Of a DNA stretch of 12,722 nt, positions 1 through 8,000 are shown piece by piece. The translations under genes and the position numbers were made by a program. The notes beneath the pieces were generated by a model that did not search any database, was not told the origin of the DNA, and saw only the letters and a program-made list of their open reading frames with translations. Every line of letters begins with the position of its first letter. Position 1 is the stretch's first letter. The stretch comes from an uncultured Planctomycetaceae bacterium (lineage in GTDB: Bacteria > Planctomycetota > Planctomycetia > Pirellulales > Lacipirellulaceae): positions 1 through 12,722 of the forward strand of contig CALMBE010000573.1 of NCBI GenBank assembly GCA_937860165.1. Direction: 5' to 3'.

Positions 1-45
1 AGTTGTGTATAAATGACAGGATTTTAATCCCTGGCTACGAACGTG

Positions 46-59
46 CGCCCTTCCGGGCG
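46..59 (-). terminator. Small GC-rich hairpin downstream of the HAD gene (possible terminator)
   Basis: A perfect inverted repeat, CGCCC (46-50) and GGGCG (55-59), is separated by four bases. Read on the minus strand the loop is GGAA, a GNRA-type tetraloop. It lies 33 nt past the stop codon of the minus-strand HAD hydrolase gene. That position fits the 3' end of the membrane-protein/HAD operon. No U-tract follows it on the minus strand, so it is not a classical intrinsic terminator and may only stabilise the 3' end. Confidence 0.3.
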
Positions 60-91
60 AAGAAGTCCGACCCGTAACTACAAAAAACAGC

Positions 92-796
92 TCAAAGATG
101 ACCGCGCAGAGTATAGAAAGTTTTCAAACCAAGAGCGTGGTAGATCCGCTCGTCTTGCAAGGAGTCTGCGATGAACTTCGCCCCTGGAAAACTATGGTCA
201 CACGAATGGCCACCCGGCACCGCTACGGCAAAGGTGTTTGCCGCGACGGCTGCCTGGCAACCAATCGAGCTATCTTCCAGGACGAGAATCTCTTCCGCTT
301 CGCAACCGTGTTTATGGGCCGCCAAGAGATACACATCGGGAGCGGGCTTGCCGTGCTCGATATCCTCAGAGGCCAGCGTAAACAGGAAATGGGACCTCAA
401 CCCCGACATTTCCAGCACTCGGTCAAGAAAACTGCGGGGACTTCCTGTGGCAATTCCCCGTGGCACGCCAGCCCGCTCCAAGGCGGCAAGCAATTCCAGG
501 AGTCCCGGCATCGGTTGCAGGCGTGTTTCCAGGAGAGCGTCCAGGATCTCCTGGGATTCGGCAGCCAAACCTGCGACGGAATCGCTCAGCCCATGATGTT
601 CGATCATAATCTGCAAAGCCTTGTCCGACTGGCGTCCCATGATCTTGTCGAGGAGCTCGCGGCTGAAATCGTGTCCCCGGCGGGCCAGCACGGTAGCTCC
701 GACTTCCTGGTAGAGGTCCTCCGTGTTGAACATCAGGCCATCAAGGTCGAAAACTACAGCACGCAGCGGCGAATTCGGTTGAGGAATACCTGGCAT
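92..796 (-). CDS. HAD-superfamily hydrolase, beta-phosphoglucomutase/phosphatase-like (subfamily IA)
   Basis: This 234-residue protein has all four HAD motifs. Motif I is FDLDGL with the nucleophile and acid/base pair D17 and D19. Motif II is GIATGSP (T117), the motif III lysine is K150 in GKPAPDVYL, and motif IV is LEDSSIG (E174, D175). An alpha-helical stretch at about residues 25-95 follows motif I, the place of a C1 cap, as in beta-phosphoglucomutases and small phosphatases. Such enzymes hydrolyse or transfer phosphate on small metabolites using Mg2+ in the cytoplasm; the substrate cannot be read from the sequence. The length is normal. The start is supported by a GGAG about 10 nt upstream that overlaps the stop of the preceding membrane-protein gene, only 7 bp away, so the two genes are probably co-transcribed and translationally coupled. 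A 233-codon open frame on the opposite strand is a shadow of this gene. Confidence 0.9.
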   Translation of the reverse strand: MPGIPQPNSPLRAVVFDLDGLMFNTEDLYQEVGATVLARRGHDFSRELLDKIMGRQSDKALQIMIEHHGLSDSVAGLAAESQEILDALLETRLQPMPGLLELLAALERAGVPRGIATGSPRSFLDRVLEMSGLRSHFLFTLASEDIEHGKPAPDVYLLAAHKHGCEAEEILVLEDSSIGCQAAVAANTFAVAVPGGHSCDHSFPGAKFIADSLQDERIYHALGLKTFYTLRGHL

Positions 797-803
797 TGAA
801 GAT

Positions 804-2393
804 TCACTCCGCTCGTTCCGGTTGATAGACTATGTAAGACGAATTCTGGTACACGACGGGTAACTCCACGGGTGGATACTCCTCGGCAAGCAAGTAGTCG
901 ATGCCATATTTTTCGGCTAGCTCACCCAGTCGGCGGCTTCCTAATTCTCCCAAGCGGCGATCTCGGGATGTTTCTCCCCACTCCGTGACATGCGAAAATA
1001 CATCGAGAAGTCGGTTCTTCCACTCTAGCAAAGAAATGGGATCTTGGGGTACGTCTTTCCAATTGCACAAGTCAGGTCGCTCGGCGTACCACTTGAAGGA
1101 TTGTGCCGAGCGGGGGATCAGAAACAGCGCATCCTGGGGCGTATTCTGCCGGATCCAAAGGCAGGCTGATTGCCAATCCTGTGCATTCTGAACTCTGGAA
1201 TTCGCGGGCGGAGCAGGATCTACCCAACGATTGATCGCGACATAGAGGATCAACACTCCAGGGATCGTGGCCGTCAAAAGACTTGCCCATTTCGCGACGC
1301 GTGGCATGCCCTGAGAAAACTGGCTCATGAGCGAACCGCAGCTAAGAGCGATGGCCAAAGGGACCGCGACATCCGCCAGTCGAAACCAGTAATACTTGAG
1401 AAATCCCGCAGCGTGACCTGGATCATTCCAGAATAACACTTCTCCAAGTAATCCGATAAAGCCAATCCCGATGGACGCGGCTGCGAATCTCTGCAACCGG
1501 TCCAGAGCAATCCTGCTATTCCCAGTGGCTAGAATCGGAAGCAGCCACTGCAACCACACGAATCCAGCCAGCAGAATTCCAAATCGGGCCGCCCGACCAA
1601 TAAGCTCTCCGGCCGGCAACGTCAGCGGTGCCAAGTGGTAGGGCAGTCGCTCAAACACGTAGATTTGGTTAGCAGTGGCGGCAACATTGGCTGGAGCACT
1701 CGCCGAAAGTAACAGCCCTGGAATTACCCCCGGCAAAGCGAGAATTCCCCCTAACAGGAGACTAGGAAAGTTATCTCGCAATCTTGGGCGGGACTCGAGG
1801 GGTTCGGTGATCCACACCACGAGCAATCCCACAACCGACCAGCCACCCACCAGAACGTGCCAGGAAGATGCGATTCCGAGCAGCGGCCAAGCGCTGCGCC
1901 AATTTCCGCGGGCAACTTCCGCTAGGGCCCATAGCACAAAACCATAGGCGAAACATTTGCTTTCCACCCCACCGACAACCCACTCACCGGCAAAGTTACA
2001 CCACTCAATCAACACGACGAATAGCGCGGCGGTGATGATCGAGAAGTACTTTCCAGAAATCACGCGGGCACTAAGTTTTTGCCAAGTCCACGCCAGCAAC
2101 AACCAAGCAGCGATTCGTCCCAACCAAGCCACCGTGGCTTGACTGAACCGTTTTGTCAGCACGCCAAACGTCGCGTAGAAAACCCAATGGGGATCAGCCG
2201 ATTCGAGAAACAGATCCCCCGCGCACCAGGTCGGATTCCAAAAGTGTTTGGCCTTGGCCAAATAATGAGTTTCGTTGACATGCGGCACGGGTGCCCCACC
2301 CACGACAAAAAAGACGAGGAAGACTAACACAGTTTCTCGCCAGGAGGGAGCGAGCAAAGGTTTGCCACCAGAATTCTGAGCATCACGGGTCAT
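804..2393 (-). CDS. Polytopic membrane protein, DUF6798-like
   Basis: This 529-residue integral membrane protein has about nine or ten hydrophobic segments, near residues 21-38, 88-105, 116-133, 148-160, 170-196, 211-231, 271-290, 303-321, 338-356 and 369-389. A soluble C-terminal tail of about 135 residues follows. The tail carries WIRQNTPQDALFLIPR, then SFKWYAERPDLCNWKDVPQD and a LLEW segment. I recognise this pattern from planctomycete and cyanobacterial proteins labelled DUF6798. The first extramembrane loop holds HYLAKAKHFWNP and a DLFLES segment. The layout (many helices, then a soluble tail) recalls GT-C glycosyltransferase-like membrane proteins, but that is inference and no function is assigned. 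Residues 479-492 contain a tandem RRLGEL duplication. No Shine-Dalgarno sequence is visible before the ATG. The HAD gene follows 7 bp downstream. Confidence 0.8.
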   Translation of the reverse strand: MTRDAQNSGGKPLLAPSWRETVLVFLVFFVVGGAPVPHVNETHYLAKAKHFWNPTWCAGDLFLESADPHWVFYATFGVLTKRFSQATVAWLGRIAAWLLLAWTWQKLSARVISGKYFSIITAALFVVLIEWCNFAGEWVVGGVESKCFAYGFVLWALAEVARGNWRSAWPLLGIASSWHVLVGGWSVVGLLVVWITEPLESRPRLRDNFPSLLLGGILALPGVIPGLLLSASAPANVAATANQIYVFERLPYHLAPLTLPAGELIGRAARFGILLAGFVWLQWLLPILATGNSRIALDRLQRFAAASIGIGFIGLLGEVLFWNDPGHAAGFLKYYWFRLADVAVPLAIALSCGSLMSQFSQGMPRVAKWASLLTATIPGVLILYVAINRWVDPAPPANSRVQNAQDWQSACLWIRQNTPQDALFLIPRSAQSFKWYAERPDLCNWKDVPQDPISLLEWKNRLLDVFSHVTEWGETSRDRRLGELGSRRLGELAEKYGIDYLLAEEYPPVELPVVYQNSSYIVYQPERAE

Positions 2394-2448
2394 GCAACCA
2401 AGTTAAAGGAGGAAGCACGGTGTGACAACGCCAATGGCAACTCAGTTG

Positions 2449-2530
2449 GTAGGCCGGAACAAGGTACCCCGCAGTTCCGGCAAAACGGGCAGGTCATGCC
2501 GGAACCGCGGGGTACCTTGTTCCGGCCTAC
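2449..2530. repeat. Composite REP-like palindrome (two inverted units, family 1)
   Basis: Two 32-bp arms (2449-2480 and 2499-2530) are inverted copies with one mismatch, separated by 18 bp. Each arm is itself a hairpin: GCCGGAAC, a 13-nt loop, then GTTCCGGC. The loops are at 2461-2473 and 2506-2518, and both contain GGTACCCC or its complement. The outer tips read GTAG...CTAC. A third related unit lies at 11163-11199. The element sits between the stop of the AMP nucleosidase gene and the start of the membrane-protein gene, both on the minus strand. It could act as a transcript-end hairpin between two transcription units. REP-like mobile origin is inferred from palindromic form, repetition and intergenic placement. 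Confidence 0.85.
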
Positions 2531-2542
2531 GAGTTGAAACTC

Positions 2543-3316
2543 TCAGTAGCGAAAGTGTTTGATCTTCTCGCCCTTGTCGCCGATTTCGGTCAAAGACTCG
2601 ATACCAATTTCGAGGTGAACGTCGGACCACTTCGAATCGACCTGGGCATCGCTCGCCTGGGTTTTGACCCCGTGATCGGACATCGGGAGATCGGAGACTA
2701 AGAGCAGTGCCCCCCGCGCGATTTCATTTTTGTGTCCAACAATGAACAAAGTGGCGACTTCCATGTCGATCGCGATTGGAGTGTATTCCTTGAGTCGCAG
2801 CTTGAATTCCTCGTCGTGTTCCCAGACTCGGCGGTTTGTCGTGTAAACGACCCCCGTGCGGTAATCCAGATTTCGCTGGACCAGCTTGTCCGAAATAAAT
2901 TTATGGAGCTTGAAAGATGGCAACGCGGGAACAAGCCGGGGGAGATAGTCGTCTGAGGTTCCTTCGCCGCGAATTGCTCCGATCGGCAAGATAAAATTAC
3001 CGATTTCAGTCGATGTTTTCAGCCCACCACATTTGCCGAGAAACAATACTGCCTGCGGATGGCGCGCAGTGAGCAAATCCATCACGGTTGCTGCATTGGG
3101 AGAACCTATGCCAAAATTAATTATCGAGAGCCCCGCGCTGTTCGTGGCCGCCTGCATCGGGCGGTCTTCGCCGAACACCTCACAGCCAAATTTCTTGGCA
3201 AACTTACTCACGTACGTGCGAAAATTGGTAAGTAATACGTAGTCGCCGAAGTTGTCGAGGGGCATACCCGTGTAACGCGGCAACCAGTCTTTCGCCAAAT
3301 CGAGTTTCTGAACCAT
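2543..3316 (-). CDS. amn: AMP nucleosidase (short AMN-like type)
   Basis: The product is a predicted AMP nucleosidase, which splits AMP into adenine and ribose 5-phosphate in the cytoplasm. The 257 residues match the short AMN-like form known from Bacteroidetes and planctomycetes, which lacks the extra N-terminal domain of the E. coli enzyme. Phosphorylase/nucleosidase-fold motifs are visible: INFGIGSPNAAT (residues 66-77), VLFLGKCGG (90-98), the substrate-site AIDMEVATL (182-190, with E186) and LLVSDLPM (205-212, with the likely catalytic D209). I chose the ATG at 3316 rather than the GTG one codon upstream because AGGA lies 7 nt before the ATG. It follows the deaminase gene by 29 bp and ends just before the composite palindrome at 2449-2530. 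A uridine phosphorylase or MTA nucleosidase is a less likely alternative. Confidence 0.88.
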   Translation of the reverse strand: MVQKLDLAKDWLPRYTGMPLDNFGDYVLLTNFRTYVSKFAKKFGCEVFGEDRPMQAATNSAGLSIINFGIGSPNAATVMDLLTARHPQAVLFLGKCGGLKTSTEIGNFILPIGAIRGEGTSDDYLPRLVPALPSFKLHKFISDKLVQRNLDYRTGVVYTTNRRVWEHDEEFKLRLKEYTPIAIDMEVATLFIVGHKNEIARGALLLVSDLPMSDHGVKTQASDAQVDSKWSDVHLEIGIESLTEIGDKGEKIKHFRY

Positions 3317-3320
3317 CACA

Positions 3321-3327
3321 CTTTCCT
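3321..3327 (-). promoter_or_regulatory. Shine-Dalgarno sequence of the AMP nucleosidase gene
   Basis: Read on the minus strand the bases are AGGAAAG. The AGGA core lies 7 nt before the ATG at 3316 and 4 nt before the overlapping GTG at 3319, so it favours the ATG as the start. Confidence 0.6.
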
Positions 3328-3345
3328 ACAAACTTTCCATTGCTT

Positions 3346-3819
3346 TCAGTACGCATACTTGCTGGGGCTTGCTTTCCACTCGTCAAAGAGGGCTGAACAT
3401 TCGCGGCTGAGTATTCCGCCTACCAACTTCACATCGCTCCTGCCGATCCGCAGCAATTCCGCTGCGGGCAAGTGCAATTCATTGAAGCCCGCCTCGTCCG
3501 CGTCCCCGATCGTTGCCCCAAAATACACCGTCCCGACTCGGGCCCAATGCAGGGCGGCCATGCACATCGGGCAGGGCTCGCAAGTTGTAGCCACGATGGC
3601 TTCGCTAAGAAAAATATCCGACACCGTCTTGCAGCCCAAGCGGATCGCATTGACTTCGGCATGGGCCGTAATGTCGGTCGTCAGCACAACCGTATTGTGT
3701 GCCCGGGAAATCACTTTGTCTCCAATTGCGATGGCACAACCGAAAGGACTTTGACCACGGGCTATTCCCTCGCGACAGGTCTCGATGGCAAGTTGCATCA
3801 GTTCTTGAGGATCGATCAT
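3346..3819 (-). CDS. Nucleoside/nucleobase deaminase, guanine-deaminase-like
   Basis: This 157-residue protein belongs to the zinc-dependent cytidine/deoxycytidylate deaminase fold. The signature HAEVNAI (zinc ligand H53, proton shuttle E55) and CEPCPMC (zinc ligands C80 and C83) are intact. Beyond these it resembles bacterial guanine deaminase (GuaD): NTVV..TDITAHAEVNAIR, HWARVGTVYFGA, DADEAGFNE, and a C-terminus ending in tyrosine (KYAY). Guanine deaminase converts guanine to xanthine. A TadA-type tRNA adenosine deaminase is less likely because of the AGFNE segment and C-terminus. I chose the ATG at 3819 because the reading frame upstream (GTG at 3879) adds 20 residues unlike the family. 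The AGGG before this ATG is only 2 nt away, so the ribosome site is weak. The AMP nucleosidase gene follows 29 bp later, which suggests a purine salvage or catabolism operon. Confidence 0.82.
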   Translation of the reverse strand: MIDPQELMQLAIETCREGIARGQSPFGCAIAIGDKVISRAHNTVVLTTDITAHAEVNAIRLGCKTVSDIFLSEAIVATTCEPCPMCMAALHWARVGTVYFGATIGDADEAGFNELHLPAAELLRIGRSDVKLVGGILSRECSALFDEWKASPSKYAY

Positions 3820-3959
3820 TGCCCTATCACTACTTCTTGGATTACTGGAAATCACAACACCCCGCATCACGGCGAGCACTGCTCGCGATGATTAGGATAA
3901 CAGATAACCCGACTGATCGAATAGCGCGAATCACGATCCCCTGGGCCACTTTGTCAAGA

Positions 3960-4134
3960 ATTGGCCCGGCCCATGGAGGGCCGATCAAATATTCATTTTA
4001 GGGTGCCATGCTCACGCTGGTACTCCAGTGTGGGCATGTGAATTGTCGAGAAAACATGGCCACAACGGAGTACCGCCGTGGCCATGGCACCCTCACCTTG
4101 GGAAAACTGATCGGCCCTACCGGCCCGTGCCAAT
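3960..4134. repeat. Large nested inverted repeat (about 175 bp)
   Basis: Outer arms lie at 3960-3987 and 4108-4134. Both begin ATTGGC and end AGGGCCGATCA when read towards the centre, with a GC-rich, less conserved middle of about 10-11 bases. Inside them sits a second inverted pair (4001-4092, listed separately). The right outer arm overlaps the predicted tail of the FMN reductase pseudogene. The left outer arm lies in the upstream region of the deaminase gene. The nested form suggests one element inserted in or beside another, or a folded MITE-like unit. No target-site duplication could be identified with confidence. Confidence 0.65.
4001..4092. repeat. Inner composite palindrome (two inverted units, family 2)
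   Basis: Two 39-bp arms (4001-4039 and 4054-4092) are inverted copies matching at 32 of 39 positions, with a 14-bp spacer. Each arm is also a hairpin. At 4055-4086 a perfect 9-bp stem, CATGGCCAC with GTGGCCATG, encloses a 14-nt loop. At 4007-4038 an 8-of-9 stem also encloses a 14-nt loop. Both loops contain GGTACTCC in one orientation. The stem sequence differs from that of the palindromes at 2449-2530 and 11163-11199, but the loop core is shared. Confidence 0.8.
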
Positions 4135-4493
4135 CCGGCTCACAATTTCAGTTAGCTTTCCGCCGAGCGACTTGACAATCTGCTGCACTTTCGCGTCGAT
4201 TAGATACCCAGTCGATCGTATTCTTCAGTAGCGGGGTAATCGAACTATTGTACTCCGGGCAGGCAAGGATGAACCCCTGATGGGAAAGAAACAACTCTTT
4301 TAACTTCATGGCATTCTTGGGCGGGCCTTGCACCTGCTCCAAATCTTGATCGAACAGTGGCAAGGGATAATCTTTCAGGTCAATCACTGACACCTCCCCA
4401 CCCATTGCAGTAGCACCTTGGACAGCAATCCGCAGCAATTTTTGGTTGAAGGAATCTCGGCGGGTACTCCCAGAAAGTGCTAGTCCTTCTCAC
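4117..4493 (-). pseudogene. NADPH-dependent FMN reductase family pseudogene (internal deletion, frameshifts)
   Basis: The flavodoxin-like FMN reductase family (PF03358) is recognisable in pieces. One frame, from about 4483, reads LALSGSTRRDSFNQK (the flavin-phosphate loop), then a LLRIAVQGA segment, then CPEYNSSITPLLKNTIDWVS, the family hallmark. This frame has an in-frame stop three codons upstream of CTA 4481-4483 and no ATG. The GTG at 4493 would be in frame only if one base were removed. After WVS the frame runs into unrelated residues and stops at 4148. In another frame, DAKVQQIVKSLGGKLTEIVSR (about 4197-4133) looks like the C-terminal helix of the same family and stops at 4117-4119. An estimated 60-70 residues between these parts are missing (inferred from usual family length near 180). 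It is most likely non-functional. Confidence 0.75.
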
Positions 4494-5095
4494 AAACCCC
4501 AAAATATCAATTCCGAGTTTACCCCCTCCTTTAGAGGGATCTGCAATACGATCTTAACAATTGCTCCCCCGTAAGACACTCCTGTTTGATTCTTCGCCAA
4601 GTGCGTAGTTACTGCAAAAAACCCCGTATTGTCGGCAAACTCGGGTAAATTAAACTTTCATTTTGCTGCATTTGCGGCTATACATCTTACTACTGGTTCA
4701 CCTCCCATTTCGGATTCGAGGTGTGAGCAGAACATTGTTGCTTTTTCGCCAACCGCTTGTCGAGAGTGAGGCGCTGCAATCCGAATGACTTCGTGAATTG
4801 CAGCACCTCTCACTCATAAGGAATGGTGACGGAGCACCAGTGTAATTGATAGAAGTTTTCGGAACAGATTCTCTTCGGCTCCCATGTCCCATGTGTTAGC
4901 GCGGTGGATGGATTTTCCAATCCTGCGTAGTTCCCTTGACATTCGTGGCACTACGCCCCAGTTAAATTGCAAATCCTATCTAGCTGGGGGGTCGGACGCT
5001 GCCCCTGTAGAGGCAAATACTGGCCACGGGGCCAGGAGTCGGTGGATCGATTGTTCTAATCGTAAAGTCTAACTCGGCTTAGTTGGGAGTATTTA
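4494..5095. other. Intergenic stretch of about 600 bp, no gene recognised
   Basis: It lies between the 5' end of the minus-strand FMN reductase pseudogene and the plus-strand giant RTX/G8 gene. I see no convincing coding frame, tRNA or known riboswitch. It contains an imperfect hairpin at 4764-4815 (listed separately), a small perfect hairpin CTGGCC-ACGG-GGCCAG at 5020-5035, and a TTGACA at 4936-4941 without a good -10 partner. The ribosome site of the downstream gene, GGGAG at 5085-5089, is 6 nt from its ATG. The long leader could hold the promoter and regulatory sites of the giant gene. Confidence 0.6.
4764..4815. repeat. Imperfect inverted repeat in the leader of the giant gene
   Basis: The left arm, GAGTGAG then GCGCTGCAAT (4764-4780), pairs with the right arm 4797-4815, whose complement reads GAGTGAGAGGTGCTGCAAT. 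The arms differ by a two-base bulge and one substitution; the loop is 16 nt. As RNA it would fold into a long stem about 280 nt before the start of the giant gene. It could be a terminator-like barrier, an operator, a small RNA or another dispersed palindrome. No U-tract is present on either side. Confidence 0.55.
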
Positions 5096-8000
5096 ATGTC
5101 TTTTGCCCATTCCTTAATGCAAACGCTTAGTCGATTACTGCGCAAGACCAATCGTGCGACTACTCGCAGGTCGAATTCTCCGAGCTTCGAGCAACTCGAA
5201 GACCGGAGGGTATTGAGCATTACCCCGGCTTCCGTGGACTTAGAAACATCTGAGTTAATCATCCAAGGGTCGCAATTTGACGACTTGGTCACAGTCTCGG
5301 AGCTAGTCCCGGGCATCTTGGCGGTTACTCAAATCAGCAATGGTGAACTACTAAACTCCAGTTTTGATAAGGCCCTTGTCCAATCGATTGTGTTCCAAGG
5401 TGGCGATGGAAGTGACCGGTTTACAAATTCCACGACTGTAAATTCTGTGGCCTTTGGAGAAGGTGGCGCTGATATCCTGAGAGGCGGCAGCGGCAGCGAT
5501 TTTCTCCTGGGTGGCCTGGGAGATGACACGATCTTTGGCGGAATCGGCAATGATGATTTAACAGGAGATGAAGGCGATGACCTCATCTATGGAGAAGTAG
5601 GCGTCGACTTTCTCGACGGGGGCAGCGGAGTCGATACTGTCAACGGCGGCGAAGGCGACGACACCCTCCGCGGCGGTGCCGGGAATGATTTACTTCGGGG
5701 CGAACTCGGAAATGACACACTTCAGGGTGAGGACGGGGCGGATGTGCTCTTGGGCGAGGCCGATGACGATGTGATTGTCGGTGGACTCGGCGATGACCAG
5801 CTCTTTGGGGGCGATGGAAATGATCGTCTCGAAGGACAGGATGGGCTTGATGAGCTCTATGGCAATATCGGAAACGATATTCTGTATGGCGGAAGTGGGA
5901 ACGACAATTTGATAGGTGCCGAGGGAGATGACATCATCTTCGGGGGGAGCGAAAACGATACGATTCACGGCGACTTGGGCATTGATTCTCTTTACGGCGA
6001 ACAAGGCAATGATGTCGTTTATGGAGATGCTGGCAACGATCTTGTCGTGGGGGGAATTGGCGATGACCAACTTTTCGGAGGTGAGGGAGAAGATCGGATC
6101 GATGGAAACGAGGGTCTCGACTCGCTCTTTGGCGGTACGGAAAAAGACGTGTTATTCGCGGGTGCTGGAGTCGACTACCTCTACGGTGGTGATGCAGACG
6201 ACATTCTCTTTGGGGGCACTGAAAACGATGTTCTCCACGGCGATCTGGGGAATGACGTGCTCTTTGGAGAGGACGGTACAGACCACATCTATGGTGACGG
6301 GGGACAAGATCTGATTTGGGGCGGCCTGGGCAACGACCAAATCTTCGGCGGGGATGGCAACGACCGCATCGAAGGACAAGATGGTAATGACTCCGCCTAT
6401 GGAGAAGCAGGGAATGACGTTGTCCTGGGTGGAGCGGGTCTCGATTTGCTCCTTGGTGGAATCGGGGACGACGGACTCTACGGCGGAAGCGAAAACGACT
6501 CGCTCCGCGGCGACGTGGGCAATGACATCCTCTACGGGGATGATGGCGCAGATACCCTCCAAGGAGAGGCGGGGCTGGGTTTTATCCGCGGTGGTTTGGG
6601 CGACGACCAAATCTTTGGCGGGGACGGCAATGATCACATCGAAGGACAGGATGGCAATGATGTGCTCTATGGCGAACTGGGCAACGATACTATTTCCGGC
6701 ACCAATGGGGCCGATACGCTCGGTGGAGGGGATGGGGATGACATCCTCTACGGTGGAAGTAACAACGATAACCTGCACGGCGACCTAGGAAATGACCTCC
6801 TTTATGGCGAAGATGGTGCCGACAGTCTCTTCGGCGATATCGGCAATGATGTGCTTCTGGGGGGAGGTGGGGATGACCTGGGTTCGGGCGGAGAAGGTAA
6901 CGATCGCATCGAAGGACAAGATGGATTGGATACACTGCTGGGAGATTTGGGCCAAGACACTCTGCTCGGCGGGAATGGAATCGACTCCCTCTACGGTGGC
7001 GAGGGGGACGACTCCCTCTACGGAGGTAACGACAACGATTCACTCCGAGGCGAGACCGGGAACGATTTTCTCTATGGTGAAGCTGGAGATGATGCACTGA
7101 TCGGTCTGGATGGCAACGATTTGCTCTCGGGAGGAACAGGCAGCGATGAGCTCTATGCGGGGATCGGGAACGATGTTTTGATCGGCGGCGATGCCATCGA
7201 CGCAATTCATGGTGAGACCGGCGAAGATTTGATGATTGGCGGTCTGGTAACCCACAACGAACTTGCCCTCGCTGCGCTCTTGGCTCAGTGGGGATCTGCG
7301 TTGAGCTATCGGTCTCGAATCGATGCGATCGAAGCTGAAACTTTCCTCGGCCACTTAGATTCGCAAGAAACCGTCTTTGATGACTACGTTCCCGACGAAG
7401 TTTTCGGCGGCGATGGCCAAGATTGGATCTTTCTCCCGGGTGCCATGAGCACCTATGACCCACTAGGAATCTCCTCTGTTCCTGAAGAAGAGCCTGGACA
7501 TCCTCACCCCGTCGAATTGAGTCCAGAATTGCCCGTGGTGGAGGGATTCGCTCTGCTCGACTCCCTCGACAAGCTGCAAGACTACCAAACCAATGAATCG
7601 CTGCACACCCTGATACCTCATGCGATCGACTTCAGCCGCCGCGGCGAGCATATTTCCCTGTTCGAGTTAGTGCGCTACGATCTGGTATCTCACACGGCAG
7701 TTGGAAATGGCAACTGGTCCGATGCCGCCACATGGGAGAATGGAATTGTCCCTGCAGACGGTGCCCAAGTGCTGATCCCCTATGGCGCGGAAGTTGTCGT
7801 CGACACAATTCTGTCGGAGCGAATTGCCACGATCCGGGTGGACGGAAAACTTTCATTTGCCACCGATGCCAATACTCAACTGCAAGTTGACACTGTGGTT
7901 GTTTCGCAAGTCGGTGAACTGGAAATCGGCTCGCTTGCGAACCCCATCGCCGCGAACGTGAAAGCTACATTGACTTTCACAGATGATGGCCCCATTGATC

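Noticed and set aside
98..799. 233-codon open frame on the plus strand
   Set aside because: It lies wholly antisense to the HAD hydrolase, which has all four family motifs, and its own translation resembles no family I know.
2422..2562. 46-codon plus-strand frame starting at GTG with a perfect AGGAGG nine bases upstream
   Set aside because: Most of it translates the palindromic repeat and then runs antisense into the AMP nucleosidase gene; the good ribosome site is probably chance.
3929..3957. Perfect TTGACA (minus strand, 3957-3952) as a promoter of the deaminase operon
   Set aside because: At 17 bp spacing the -10 candidate is GTGATT, a poor match, and planctomycete promoter consensus is uncertain.
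4936..4967. TTGACA at 4936-4941 as a promoter of the giant gene
   Set aside because: The best -10-like bases, GTTAAA, need a 19-bp spacer and match only three of six positions.
5516..7243. CRISPR-like array, considered because of the regular repeats
   Set aside because: The period is 27 and 270 bp inside one continuous reading frame, with no constant repeat and unique spacer pattern.
5690..7463. Long antisense open frames (126, 208 and 257 codons) and plus-strand alternate frames under the RTX array
   Set aside because: They arise from the repetitive GGxGxDxL coding pattern, which lacks stops in other frames; their translations are simple periodic echoes of the repeat.
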